DNA of 15,288 nucleotides from Hydnum rufescens UP504 (GCA_014904985.1 MU128988.1:1-15288); one strand, 5' to 3'; shown: positions 1-9,384, numbered from the stretch's first letter. The notes: generated from the letters alone by a model not told the origin. Made by a program: numbers and translations.

Positions 1-1076
1 TCCTTGTGGGACTTCTGATCTGAAAGATGAAGTTCCTGGGTCTTTCTTGAAATATTACTCTCAAGGCACTGCACACTAGCCCATATCTCTGTAATCTTCA
101 ACCATAACTCATCCTCCACTGCAATTGTCACATTATTGGTTGCAAGACCTGCAAGCTCATCCATAAGTTCCTTCAGATGCACCTGGAGTGAGCCTGCAGA
201 CTGGGACATAGACAGGATGTGTTCTATTGCACTGGATCCCTTTGTATTTGACTGGTGAGGGACTAGTCTGCTTTGAAAAGAGTGCTGTTCCTTGAACTGG
301 CCCAAGAGATACTGGACTGAGGCCCCATCCAGTTTCTCCTGAGCCTGAGCCTCATGTCCTACAGTGTGTGACACATGATCATGGAGCCATTTCCCTGCAC
401 CCCTCTTGCTTGAGCTCATCTATATGCTCAACTTGAAGATCAATTATGAAGAGATGGCAATGGCACTAGCAAGAGATTGACCATCAGTCTATCTTGTCAA
501 CTTAGCTTAGCAAGTGAATGTACATACACCAGTGACCCTTGGACCAGGAATAAGTCATCTGAGCTCACTCCAGAACCTCTCACACCCCTCACCATCAGAC
601 AGACCCCATTTTTCTGACTTCTGGGGGTGATACCACAGTTGGCAAGTCCATTGATGGCTGTAAGCATGGAAAACAGAGACACCAAACTCAATCTGTCCTG
701 TCCATTCAGGCATGATGTTCCACTTAAGGAGACTACAATGGATTTGACATGCAATATCATACAACAGCCCAACTGTTCAATCCTTAGGTAGATCTTTGAG
801 GAGTGCTGAGATCAGAGCAAAGGCATAGAACTGTTTTTCACCAGCAGTATGCATATTGGCAATGTAGATTGGAATATCATGCTGACAAAGCATAGCCATT
901 AGCCCTGTGTCATCAAAGCACTGAGTGGAAGCCTTGATGTGATCACTGTCAGCTGCAATGAATGAGTGGCCACAGGTGTCAAGAATGGAATTTGGAATAT
1001 TCATTCCTGGTTCAATGGAATCATCATCATGTGGCCTGTTTCTATCATCCTCCACCAACTCATCCACCTCAGGCAT
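1..1076 (-). pseudogene. KDZ-type DNA transposase remnant (C-terminal part), dead
   Basis: On the minus strand one frame stays recognisable from 1076 down to 1. Seen in order: an acidic stretch, an aspartate motif (DTGLMAMLCQHD, residues 56-67 of the first piece) followed by a TAGEKQFYAFAL block, then YDIACQIH (about 761-738), SVFHAYSHQW and GLSDGEGCERFW, then a charged coiled-coil-like tail. These are hallmark blocks of the Kyakuja-Dileera-Zisupton (KDZ) transposases of basidiomycetes, which act on DNA transposons with a DDE-type nuclease. The frame is interrupted by six stops (at 777-779, 555-557, 507-509, 489-491, 444-446 and 420-422), yet no frameshift is needed, so damage is by base substitution. 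The N-terminal part is not present to the right, and the C-terminus runs off the left edge. It cannot encode an active enzyme. The family call is firm; the exact subfamily is not determined. Confidence 0.9.
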
Positions 1077-1360
1077 ATAGATTTGGCACCTTGGTCAGCC
1101 ACTTGGGCTGACCTCAAAAGGAGTACCATTTGAGGTCATTTCACTGGCCTAACAAGGCATAATTTTCTTTGATGTCAATTGACAATCATCAAATTTGACC
1201 TTAGTGATTTGTCCAAAATCAATATTACATAGAGCAATACCTTATCTCTAAATTACAGTGTGGATTATAAGGCCATAGTTAAAAATGATTATTTATTAAG
1301 GCTGCTCTAATCATGTACTTAACAAAATCTACCAAACAAAATCCATGGAACAAAATTAAA
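1077..1360. mobile_element. CpG-free, AT-rich flank of the KDZ remnant
   Basis: No coding signal is seen. Like the transposase next to it, this stretch has no CpG dinucleotide at all, so I group it with the same element. It holds two overlapping inverted repeats (annotated separately) and a TGACCTTAG at 1196-1204 that resembles the arms of those repeats. It may be the subterminal region of the transposon, but no terminal inverted repeat or target-site duplication was found. Confidence 0.45.
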
Positions 1361-1440
1361 CGAAAAGGAAATTAAGGGTGGACTGGATGAGAGCAACAGG
1401 CTCATAAGAGCCCCGCAGGAGCACCTCGGTCAGCCACTTA
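1086..1440. repeat. Pair of 20-bp direct repeats, 335 bp apart
   Basis: The 20-mer at 1086-1105 and the one at 1421-1440 match at 18 of 20 positions, both containing GGTCAGCCACTT. The first copy lies in the CpG-free block. The second has kept a CpG (CCTCGG) where the first has CCTTGG, which fits CpG to TpG decay of the first copy. Confidence 0.5.
1093..1138. repeat. Two overlapping inverted repeats built on TGACC
   Basis: GGTCAGCC at 1093-1100 pairs perfectly with GGCTGACC at 1106-1113 over a 5-nt loop. TGACCTCAAA at 1109-1118 pairs perfectly with TTTGAGGTCA at 1129-1138 over a 10-nt loop. The two hairpins share the TGACC bases, so they are mutually exclusive. Such motifs next to a transposase gene could be subterminal binding sites, which is inference. 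Confidence 0.6.
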
Positions 1441-1941
1441 GAGGGGCCTTAATAGGTATGTCAAACTGTATCAAATCAAAAGCCTAAGAGGCATCAAAAT
1501 CCTTTGATATCAAATAATTTCAAGAGGGTGACCTTAGGTCAATCCATAAGTCTGCCCATAGGCATTTTGATATCAAACTCATATTTGGCTTGGGGTATCA
1601 GGATAGGTCCCAGCAAGCCCGGGAATGCCCCCAAGTGGGTCAATGGGCCATACAGGCTTATCGGCAGCTACAATTATTTACTTATTACTGTATTGTTTAT
1701 TCTCATCAATAATTATTAATATTATTGACCAAGCTTGCGAGGTCTTATTTACACTTCCACTTTTTGTTTATAGCACAAAGTCCCTCGGACCAAACATGGT
1801 CACCCTGTGGGAACTTATTTGTAACAGTGCTTTCGAGCAATTTGCTTCCATGGGCCCCCATGAGAAAAATGGCCACCCTGTGGGAACTGGCATATTTGCT
1901 TCCTCGGAACCAAACTGGCTTCTTTGGAGCCAAATTGGCTC
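1361..1941. mobile_element. CpG-containing non-coding insert, probable nested repeat element
   Basis: This stretch holds about ten CpG sites while both neighbours hold none, so its history differs from theirs. It is rich in palindromes: TTTGATATCAAA at 1503-1514 and again at 1566-1577, and TGACCTTAGGTCA at 1529-1541. Short open frames cover parts of it on both strands, but none resembles a known protein or has gene-like composition. A nested MITE or solo LTR is the likeliest reading; clear terminal repeats were not seen, so the limits are set only by CpG content. Confidence 0.4.
1796..1888. repeat. Direct repeat, 20-bp units with period 73 bp
   Basis: The unit at 1796-1815 and the unit at 1869-1888 match at 19 of 20 bases (core CACCCTGTGGGAACT). 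Weaker echoes around them (CTCGGACCAAACATGG, CTCGGAACCAAACTGG, GAGCCAAATTGG) suggest a degenerate array of a short module. This fits repetitive, non-coding DNA. Confidence 0.6.
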
Positions 1942-2684
1942 GGAAGACTCAATATTGATAGAAGTAGCCATGTAAACTGATGTAAACTGTGTCAGTCCAA
2001 TATATATATACATCTAATCTGTCCTTGGAGCCTCTGGCCCCACAATAAATAGGATCTGGAGGGTTCTTGGTGTGCAACTTGAATCAAAGCTGGAAAATGC
2101 TGGAAAACATGAGGCTGACATGAGGTTAAGTCTTTCTGACTCTCTGGCAGTGCTTTCTTCTGAGTAGTGCCCACCCTTGCATTCCTGGCAGTGAACTAAG
2201 TGTACAGTCAGGTAACTTTTCAGGGCACAGGTATGGTTTCAGTTTCAGTTGCAGGTTAGTCACAGGAGGCACTCAATGACAGTTTCTGCTGCAGGTTACA
2301 GCTTCAAGTCAATACAGGCTATACTTTCAGATACAGTGTCATAGAGTTGAATATGAGTTTGGGTTTGGTCATGTGATGAATCCACACACATGGTGGGGAT
2401 TCATGGACACAAGGAGGGTGGTGCATGCAGCATGGGGGACATTAGAGCCAGGGAGACAGAAACACCACTTCACTGTAGGGTTAATCTCCAGGTATCACAG
2501 AGCTTAATTGGGGCCCATAGCCTGTTGGCAAAAGAAAAACTTGATAGGAGATCAGGAATTCCCAAGCTATATACATCATGTGGATTATGTAAATAAAAAC
2601 AAGATTGATCCAATCCTCTCCATACTAACAATGGCAGGCTCAAAGCCAGCACCATAGGCTCACAACAGCCACCTAAGGCAAGAG
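1942..2684. mobile_element. Second CpG-free block, repeat-derived, no gene recognised
   Basis: Not one CpG occurs until the CCGG at 2692-2694, just inside the homology of copy A. The segment contains imperfect repeats of a CAGTTTCAGTTGCAGGTTA-like unit (about 2230-2300) and a perfect 8-bp inverted repeat (ATGAATCC at 2376-2383, GGATTCAT at 2397-2404). No convincing coding frame exists. It probably belongs to the same old, once-methylated repeat DNA as 1-1360, now directly abutting the truncated giant gene. Confidence 0.45.
1971..2049 (+). promoter_or_regulatory. LTR-like block: tandem decamer, TATA run and AATAAA
   Basis: TGTAAACTGA/T is repeated in tandem at 1971-1990. It is followed by a ten-base TA run at 2001-2010 and by an AATAAA signal at 2044-2049. 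A TATA box and poly(A) signal only about 40 bp apart recall the centre of a retrotransposon LTR. No primer-binding site, polypurine tract or paired LTR was found, so this is only a suggestion. Confidence 0.25.
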
Positions 2685-5600
2685 TACTTCCCCGGAATGG
2701 TTGTCGACGAAGACCAATCGTCAGGCACAATGTTCGGCCTTCACAGCCAGTTGGTTTTGCGTTCGGACACCCAGCTTGCTCGCTCACGTCGAGTGATCAT
2801 TCCTCAAGGGGAAGTCAACTTCTCATCATCCGGTAATCACGTCTCGGTCACCATCAACACTGCCCACCTTACTCGTGTCCTGTATCACGACTACGAAATT
2901 GACACTAATCTGGGGCGCCTGGTCGGGAATGGTACTATGATGAGTCACTACTTCCGAGCCTATCTTCATGCTGTCACTGGCCATTGTCTCCCGGACCCTC
3001 TTACATCGATCACTGGGACTGAGGAAGCTTTGAACATATTACGATCTGCCAGCTGTCTCTCTTTCCAAAGACTTGATACAGCCGAGGTGGAAGTATTGCG
3101 CGAGATAAGCGCTTTAACACCCGTCAGGACGTGGTATCCACCCCATTGCAGAGTCATGCAGGAAGTAAAATGGTCTGAACTTGCGCCGTCGGCACAGCAT
3201 GACGGTTTCCGCACTGTCGTCCAGAGTATAATAGATCATGCGGAGCGACTGCAGATGTTCTATCATTCTCGAGACAATGTTGCAATCGAGTGCCCCAGTG
3301 ACGCCGGCCTCCTTGCTCGCGCTGCTCGCCGTAGCGCGTTCCTTTATTCTCCGGAATTTGCGGGCGGTGCAAATTCCCATTCCCAGGACAATGTCGATGT
3401 TGTATACGTTTCTCGTGACGTTGCCACAAACCAAGGAATGAAGAATGAAGCGGTCATCCGGAGCTTTTCCAACTTGGCTATCGAGATATGTTTGATGCAA
3501 GACGATATTGTGGAAGCCTAGGTCCGACAAATCTCATTGAGCTGGTCTCTCAATTCTTGACACGTGATCTTAAGGAGACCTGGTCTTATACAACATATGT
3601 CATCAGGGCCCGCTAGTTGAAAGCCGTTTCCAGTTGGTATTTTCACTGTCGTGCCTGGCTTACACATCTCCACGAGATTTCATTCCAACAATCCTTGCAT
3701 TCGCCATTTTTCCGGAGTTCAAGTCGATCGACCCCCCTCCGTGGCAGGATTACGATCTTTCACAAGGATGGGCTCCCCAGGTTGACAAATTAGAGCGTGC
3801 GATACTAGCGCACGCCCGCAATACAACGCCGTTCGATTGAGTCCTGAAGCAGACCTCCCGGCCCGTTGAAGGGGAGGAGTTATCCGATCTTGTCCGGCAC
3901 AGATGGGACCATTACAACGAGCGACTCATGATGAAGTCACCCATGTATGATCTTTCTCATTGACCAATGGCCGTATGTGACCCAGCCAACCACACATTCG
4001 AGGATTGGCTGCAGAATTCGAATATCCAATTGACAGGTCACAACACTGTTCACTATGCGGTACCGTAACCTCGGAGCTCCGTAATCATTTGGCAGAGGTC
4101 CAGAGCGTTTGGACAGACATCGCCTCGCAGCCCCGAGGGATCGCGCCATTTCTTACCATATGAGTTTACCCCATGCTCCCGTCGTCTGGCACCACATTCT
4201 CCTGAATATACGATTACTTGTTGCGCGCGATGCACCCTCATTTTATCCTCCGCTAGATATCCGACCCCTCAAGCACGATCGACTCCGCGGTTGCAGTCGT
4301 ATCAATCTCTTGATGACTTGGTCTCCCGAGTTTCAGTATTCTCATCTAATCCGTTTCACCGGCGTTATGGTGAAGGACTTGCTGCCAGTGTACGATCATT
4401 AATAAGTGATTCGAATCTGTCTCCCTACAACCGTACAGCCAAGAGTTTTGACCAACTATCATGCCAGTGTGAAGCGGCCTACTTGCGCACTTCTCGATCC
4501 GTCCAGGCGTCCCTTTCTCCTTCCACCTCGGACAGAGATCAACGGGGTATGGTTTTATTCACCGCTGGCCTCTGGCCATCCCTCGCTATTAGGGCACTGT
4601 TACGTCAACTTTCATCCACCCCTTTGACTGACGAGTGGGAAGGGTCCTTGTCTCCCTTGCAGCGGCATTGCTCCGATTCCAGCAAGCACAACGGCTTCTC
4701 TCGTATTGTGTCCTTGGGCGCAAGGACGAACTTATTAAAGAAGCAGTAAACTCTGTGCGTGATTGGGACGCAACCCACTGCCTTGATTGGCTTCTCATCC
4801 AGGTGGGTTTGCATTGTTCTTTCCAGCCTCTTGATTCAGCCTCACTCGTTGATTTCAGATCGAGGGAAACTTTCTTGCCCGTACAGTCGAAATCGATGTC
4901 ACAGAGAAGATGATGACACCCCTTTCGGCGCGGAATTCGATCCTTCAGCTCAATATGGGAGAGGGGAAATCCTCGGTTATTGTCCCCATGGCTGCAGCAT
5001 CCTTGGCCGACGGCCACAAGCTCGTGAGGGTTGTCGTTCTGAAGCCCTGCTGAATCAGATGTTCCGCTTACTCGTCAATCGACTCGGTGACCTCGCGAAT
5101 CGCCCAATATTCTATGCACCCTTTTCACGCGCGGTCGAAATTGGGCCGAAAGAAGCACATGTCATTCAATCCATGTATGAGGAATGCATGCGTGTCCGTG
5201 GAGTTCTGGTCGTGCAGCCTGAGCATATACTGTCCTTCAACCTGATGGGCGTAAACCGGCGGCTTTCCATGACTACAACGGATAGTGTTGGAGACGCACT
5301 GTTAAGGACTCAAAAATGGTTAGAGCGGAATTCGCGCGACATCCTTGACGAAAGCGATGAAATCCTGCATGTCAAGTATCAGTTGGCGTATACACTGGGG
5401 CAATCACAACGTCTTGAACACCATCCACACCGATGGGCAATCGTTCAAGACGTGTTCGCGTGTGTACAGGAACATGTGCAAGAAATAAAGGTGGACTTTC
5501 CGTCGGGAGTAGACATACAAGAGGAACGTGGTCCTGGTTGTGGAAGCTTCGCTCGCATTCGCATACTCCGGCCTGATGCTGGGATGTCACTGGCAAAAAT

Positions 5601-6099
5601 GGTTGCAGATGATGTGATGGACGGCAGACTTCCGTTCTGTCCACAACTCAGGCTCTTTCAAGGGGATTTTCGTCGAGCTGCAACGGATTTCATCACGCAG
5701 TTGCATCCCTCACGCGCGAACGTGTATCTTCTCTGGAGATCCTGTGACGAAACTCTGTGGAAAAGTGTATTGCTATTACGAGGTCTCCTGGCCCACGGGA
5801 TCCTGAATTACGTTCTCCGTGAACGACGATGGCGCGTAGATTATGGCCTGGATCCGAGTCGCTCGCTCCTAGCCGTTCCCTATCGAGCTAAGGATGTCCC
5901 GGCTGTCAGGGCCGAATTCGGACATCCAGACGTGTGCATTGCCTTGACTGCCCTTAGTTATTATTATGGGGGTTTATCTGAGTCGCAGCTGGATACCTGC
6001 TTTGATCTTCTCGCCGAGTTGGAAAATCCGGACGAGGAATATGAGAAGTGGATCCGTAACAATGATCGAGTGCCAGATTCCTTGCGCCAATATGGCTCG
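2685..6099 (+). pseudogene. Copy A, part 1: DUF6606/DUF3638/DUF3645 giant protein, 5'-truncated, frameshifted
   Basis: Homology starts inside the protein at FPGMVVDEDQSSGT (2687 on). In order: the region following DUF6606 (VDEDQSSGTMFGL, HCLPDPLTSITGTEEAL, RTWYPPHCRVMQ); a degraded linker 3485-4290; then DUF3638 with the P-loop MGEGKSSVIVP at 4955-4987, QMFRLLVNRLGDLANR, RGVLVVQPEHILSF and DESDEILH at 5347-5370; then DUF3645 (RRWRVDYG, LAVPYRAKD, EFGHPDV, about 5824-5990). Frames change near 3475-3484, 3605-3612, several times in 3835-4290, at 4636-4650 and at 5045-5047; each step fits loss of one base. One intron (4803-4858) is intact. The N-terminal part, roughly what copy B carries in 10825-14880, is absent. 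The family is fungal and uncharacterised; a role in ubiquitin chemistry is a database label I cannot support from motifs. It is followed directly by the inverted segment. Confidence 0.88.
4803..4858 (+). other. Intron, 56 nt, in copy A
   Basis: It starts GTGGGT and ends GATTTCAG, with candidate branch sequences TTGATTC and TTGATTT upstream of the acceptor. Removing it joins DWLLIQ to IEGNFLARTVEI in phase 0, which matches the family's conserved order just before the P-loop. The conserved splice sites show that copy A derives from a genomic duplication and not from reverse-transcribed mRNA. Confidence 0.85.
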
Positions 6100-6100
6100 A

Positions 6101-6130
6101 GTTCTTCGACAGACGAATAATTCGAAGAAC
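6101..6130. repeat. 9-bp inverted repeat at the left inversion border
   Basis: GTTCTTCGA at 6101-6109 pairs perfectly with TCGAAGAAC at 6122-6130 over a 12-nt spacer. It sits immediately inside the left breakpoint of the inverted block. A small hairpin at a breakpoint could have promoted the rearrangement, but 9 bp may also arise by chance. Confidence 0.55.
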
Positions 6131-6367
6131 AAAATGTGAGCCACGCTTGGCGACGGCTTGCATACTGAATTCCTTGCTCCCGCCAATGAGGAAGGAAGTG
6201 CTGGATTTCTGAACATGATTCCAACATGGCCCACTGCAGTACGTCCGAAACAGATATCCTGTCAGAGTCGCTCATGCCGAATGCCTGTCGTATGGCTTGA
6301 TCAACCTCTGGTGGAGCAAAGAATTTTACTGATTGTCCATGGCCGCGTAATCGCATCCGCATGCATC

Positions 6368-6418
6368 CTGGAATTCAAGTTAAGCCAGTCCATAGAATGC
6401 GATGATAGTTAGGCTGAC
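6368..6418 (-). other. Intron, 51 nt, inside the inverted segment of copy A
   Basis: On the minus strand it starts GTCAGC at 6418 and ends TTCCAG at 6368, with a good branch-site match CTTAACT about 15 nt before the acceptor. Splicing joins KDRLVQ to GCMRMRLRGHG in phase 1. The intron is oriented with the inverted exon, confirming that the whole genomic block was flipped. Confidence 0.85.
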
Positions 6419-7106
6419 CTTGCACCAGTCGATCCTTCGTGACTTTAGGACCCAGAGTCACAGCAGCACAGTATGTCTTCGGCAACTTCAAATCCGTTCC
6501 CCGCGTGTGGGCATCATCCAGATACATCAAGCACTCCGGCTCCGACTCGTGCAGTCGCTTGCTAAAGGGGGACGAGATGAATGGTTCAATATTTCCATCT
6601 CGAATTCTTACGACCAGATTGTCGTCGTCCCCAAAATAGATCGCTGCAGAGCTTCCCGGCCGAGATGATAACCAACGTTCTGCCAGAGCCGAGTTGGAAA
6701 CGTCTAACATCTGTGCCCCAACGTCCAATAGGACATGGATGTCCGGATCCGACATGATAAGCTTCAAAAGCCTCTCCGTAGACGTCGATGTGTGGTAGAA
6801 ATCATTCTCCGGCTGCAGCACGTAGGCTAGGACTCTAGCATTCGTGCTCTGCTGCTTGGGATCGTCGAGTTGACTCATGGAGGTTGGCAGGAGATACCTG
6901 CTGTCATTGGTGCCACTGAATCCTGTCATGACATGATGCTTCCGTTCCGCTATGTCCCATCCAGATGTAGCGAGCTTATGCTGGAATTCTTTCCCTTCTT
7001 TTGGGCAAACCACGCTCGAGAGGAAGAAGTTGATAACAGCACGGTTGGTTAGAAATGCGGGTTGGAGATGGCCGTGTCTTTGCGAGGCGTCTTGAAGGTT
7101 GATTCC

Positions 7107-8101
7107 CGTGCGAGCCCGCGAGCCAGAGGCACGACCCTTGGAGATGATGTATGGACCGCATTAGTTACCGGTTTCCACGATTTTCAGCGATTACACCATC
7201 CGAGTGCTGATTTTTCGGAGATAGCCAAGCGATATGAGGAACTTGTTATTTCCGGAATGCTTTCGGAGGAGGTGCGAATGGAGGAACAAGAACGAGAAGT
7301 CGACCACGAAGCGGAACGAGAGCGACAGGTTGAGAGACCGGCCAGAGCAGAACCCATGCAACATCGCGTTGATGATGACGTTCGTTATTTTATCAAGACC
7401 GGCATCATTCGACCAAATTCGGCTTCTTTCATTCCTCTCTATTCTCCGCTCGCTCACATCAACTGAGGAATTCAGCCCGTATGGTCGTCAAAATTGTTTT
7501 CTACAAGAGACTTCGCGGTCACGATCCGTGCCTCGAATGCACTCGAAAACCATGATTTCTTACGTCCGGTCAACTGGATCGTCTCGAACTTACAACAGGA
7601 TCCCGTCATCCTTAGCCCGTTCGAAGTAAATCACTTTCTCTCTGAAATCCGTCAAAGCAAGGTTACGCACCTCCACATTTACGCACCCAGAACAACTCAG
7701 AGTATGATTTCATTCGATGATTTCAAATTCCACTGCATTCCTCCGTTGCCACGAAAGTGGATCCCGCTTCTGTCCCTTGTAATTTCCCAGCTCAATCTTT
7801 GGGCTGGTCAATTATATCTGCGGGATCACAGGACGTATATGGAACTCTGTCGGTTCTTGGGGATTGTCACGGCAGAAGATGGGTCCGCGCATCGTGCGGT
7901 GCAAACAGACGGCTTTGTCTTCCCCGAACATCGTGGGGCCGGAACAGCAATGCAAACCTCGTGCAGCTTCACGGAGAGCCCGATTCCTTTCATTGCGAGG
8001 GTGGTTGGACTGAGGCGAAAGGGATGTCTTATCTATCAAGTCACATCGGGAAGCTCGTTAATGCATCCTTAGTCGAAGAAGAGGATTTTTCGGAGGTGTG
8101 A
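7107..8101 (+). pseudogene. Copy A, part 3: C-terminal region of the giant protein
   Basis: Resumes on the plus strand with REPEARPLEMMYG (7117-7155), shifts by one base near 7155-7165, then reads HHPSADFSEIAKRYEEL, EEQEREVDHEAERERQVERP, DDDVRYFIKTGI, STRDFAVTI, FLRPVNWI, LHIYAPRTTQSM, NLWAGQLYL and DGFVFPEH. A TGA at 7464-7466 lies in the frame between PLAHI and WSSKLFSTRDF. A last one-base shift at 8021-8024 leads into GMSYLSSHIGKLVNASLVEEEDF and the stop at 8099-8101. That ending is the family's usual C-terminus, so the 3' end of the gene is complete. The acidic/arginine-rich EQERE block is conserved in fungal members. Function of this region is unknown. Confidence 0.85.
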
Positions 8102-9290
8102 GATCGTGGTCCCTAGTTATATTGAGATCCTGAATATTTGATCCCAGTGCTATAATTTCCACATACTCGTTCATGAATGTAAATACTGTATTTATTACGC
8201 AGCTGTTCTCATCAAGCTCTTCCACCATCCTCAACGGCTGATGATGTTGCTGACCCATTAGGGCCGAACGCCGAGAAAGGACGTTTCTTGGACGTTCTTA
8301 CACTTAGAGGAGGCCGACCTGGTGATAATGGTGGCTACAAATTTATGGGACGGAAGGTCGGTGGTGACCACGGCGATGATCGTCGGATCCCATAAGATGT
8401 CTACTTGACCATATCTAAAGTCGAGAGGGTGCGGTATAGCGGGGACTGACTGTACTGACAGGAAAGGAAGATGAAAGGATGGTTGATGATTGGTATGTCC
8501 TGCAAAAACGTCGCAATTGAGTGCTCCATACACTGGGGTATTTGCACTTGGCGGTCAGTAATATTGGGGGCGTGCTTTCCCTGGGCCGGGGTGTGGATGA
8601 AGTGCGATAAAATTGAGGCCTCTGGAGTCTTGGAGGCCCAGATATCAGGAGGTAATCGCTTCGTTGGAAGGGATTAATATTAGAGAGATCGAGACTGGAA
8701 TCCTTAGTGATCACACTTCGTTTTTCCTCCCCCTTTAATATTTTGAATTAAACCCATGCATTTCTTCTCCCACACACACATTTGCTTGCATGCACATGCG
8801 CCTTATGATCCTAATGAAGATATGAAGAGCTCGAAGGAAACCGGTGGAGCTTCTGCTTTGCACAATTTCAGCTGCAAGCGGACGATAATGTCCACTATTC
8901 GCGAGCTCTCACCCATGCGTCCCTCAAGAACCTGATCATTCAACCCAATTGTGGGAGAATTCCAGGCTGATAAGACCTGGCCATTTGGTGAATGTTCAAA
9001 TTATTTAATTGAGGGGTCTATAACTAGTGTGGCATCTGGGAGCGTGCCCTATTCTGAGAAGACACGATGCGGCATTTTATACATGTTTGGTGACACACTG
9101 TTGTTGGAATACTAAGTCTTATACCCCTTATAGGAGAGATATATCGGGAAATCTTTAAAGAACTGCGGAATATCACTAGAGGGGTGAAGACCGAAGCTAG
9201 TTTTCTGAATGCGGACTTGTGCACGCACCACACATGGTATATTGATCTATCGACATCAGGAATCTTTATCATTCCACTGTCTCTAGGCGA
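8102..9290. other. Intergenic stretch after copy A, no gene recognised
   Basis: An AT-rich stretch at about 8175-8195 (TGTAAATA and TGTATTTATT) lies 75-95 bp after the stop of copy A and may mark its 3' end. A pyrimidine-rich tract with an ACACACACA run is at about 8722-8785. Open frames on the minus strand (for example 8258-8533 and 8415-8714) overlap each other in different frames and show no recognisable domain. CpG content is ordinary, unlike the left-hand repeat blocks. Confidence 0.5.
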
Positions 9291-9384
9291 GGATTTGTGT
9301 ACATTCAATTTCAATTTCATTTCGTAGGTCCACACGCCACGACAAAACCCCGATCAGCATTGCGATGGCGCATTCTGCTTTCGA

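Larger units (their letters stand above)
6100..7106 (-). pseudogene. Copy A, part 2: inverted internal segment carrying the second ATPase-lobe motifs
   Basis: The protein that should continue copy A after 6099 lies here on the opposite strand, read from 7106 down to 6100. It begins INLQDAS, then RAVINFFLSSVVCPKEGKEF, GFSGTNDSRYLLP, VLLDVGAQMLD, AAIYFGDDD, YLDDAHTRGTDLKLP (6481-6519), KDRLVQG, CMRMRLRGHGQSVKFF and ends NYSSVEEL. It is open apart from one clean intron (6368-6418). Placing the segment in the other orientation gives an uninterrupted frame at both borders (...RQYGS to GINLQ..., and ...VEEL to VRAREPEARPLEMMYG), with at most 1 bp of ambiguity. RGTDL and QGCMRMR resemble helicase/SecA motifs V and VI, an inference. 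The forward frames of this stretch are shadows. Confidence 0.88.

Noticed and set aside
2470..2787. Minus-strand 105-codon open frame
   Set aside because: Half of it lies in CpG-free repeat DNA and half is antisense to the start of copy A; no motif is recognisable.
3601..3625. Very short intron (GTCATC...CTAG) at the frame change
   Set aside because: It would be under 25 nt, far below the 51-64 nt of the other introns; a one-base loss in AGGGCCCGC explains the shift.
6158..6668. Plus-strand open frames inside the inverted block
   Set aside because: The minus strand here encodes conserved family blocks with an intron in the right place; the plus-strand frames are shadows.
7191..7457. Minus-strand frame antisense to the EQEREVDHE region
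   Set aside because: The plus strand has the conserved family block; the antisense frame arises from its charged-residue codon bias.
2685..8101. Processed (reverse-transcribed) copy
   Set aside because: Two introns with canonical splice sites are retained and no poly(A) tract is present.
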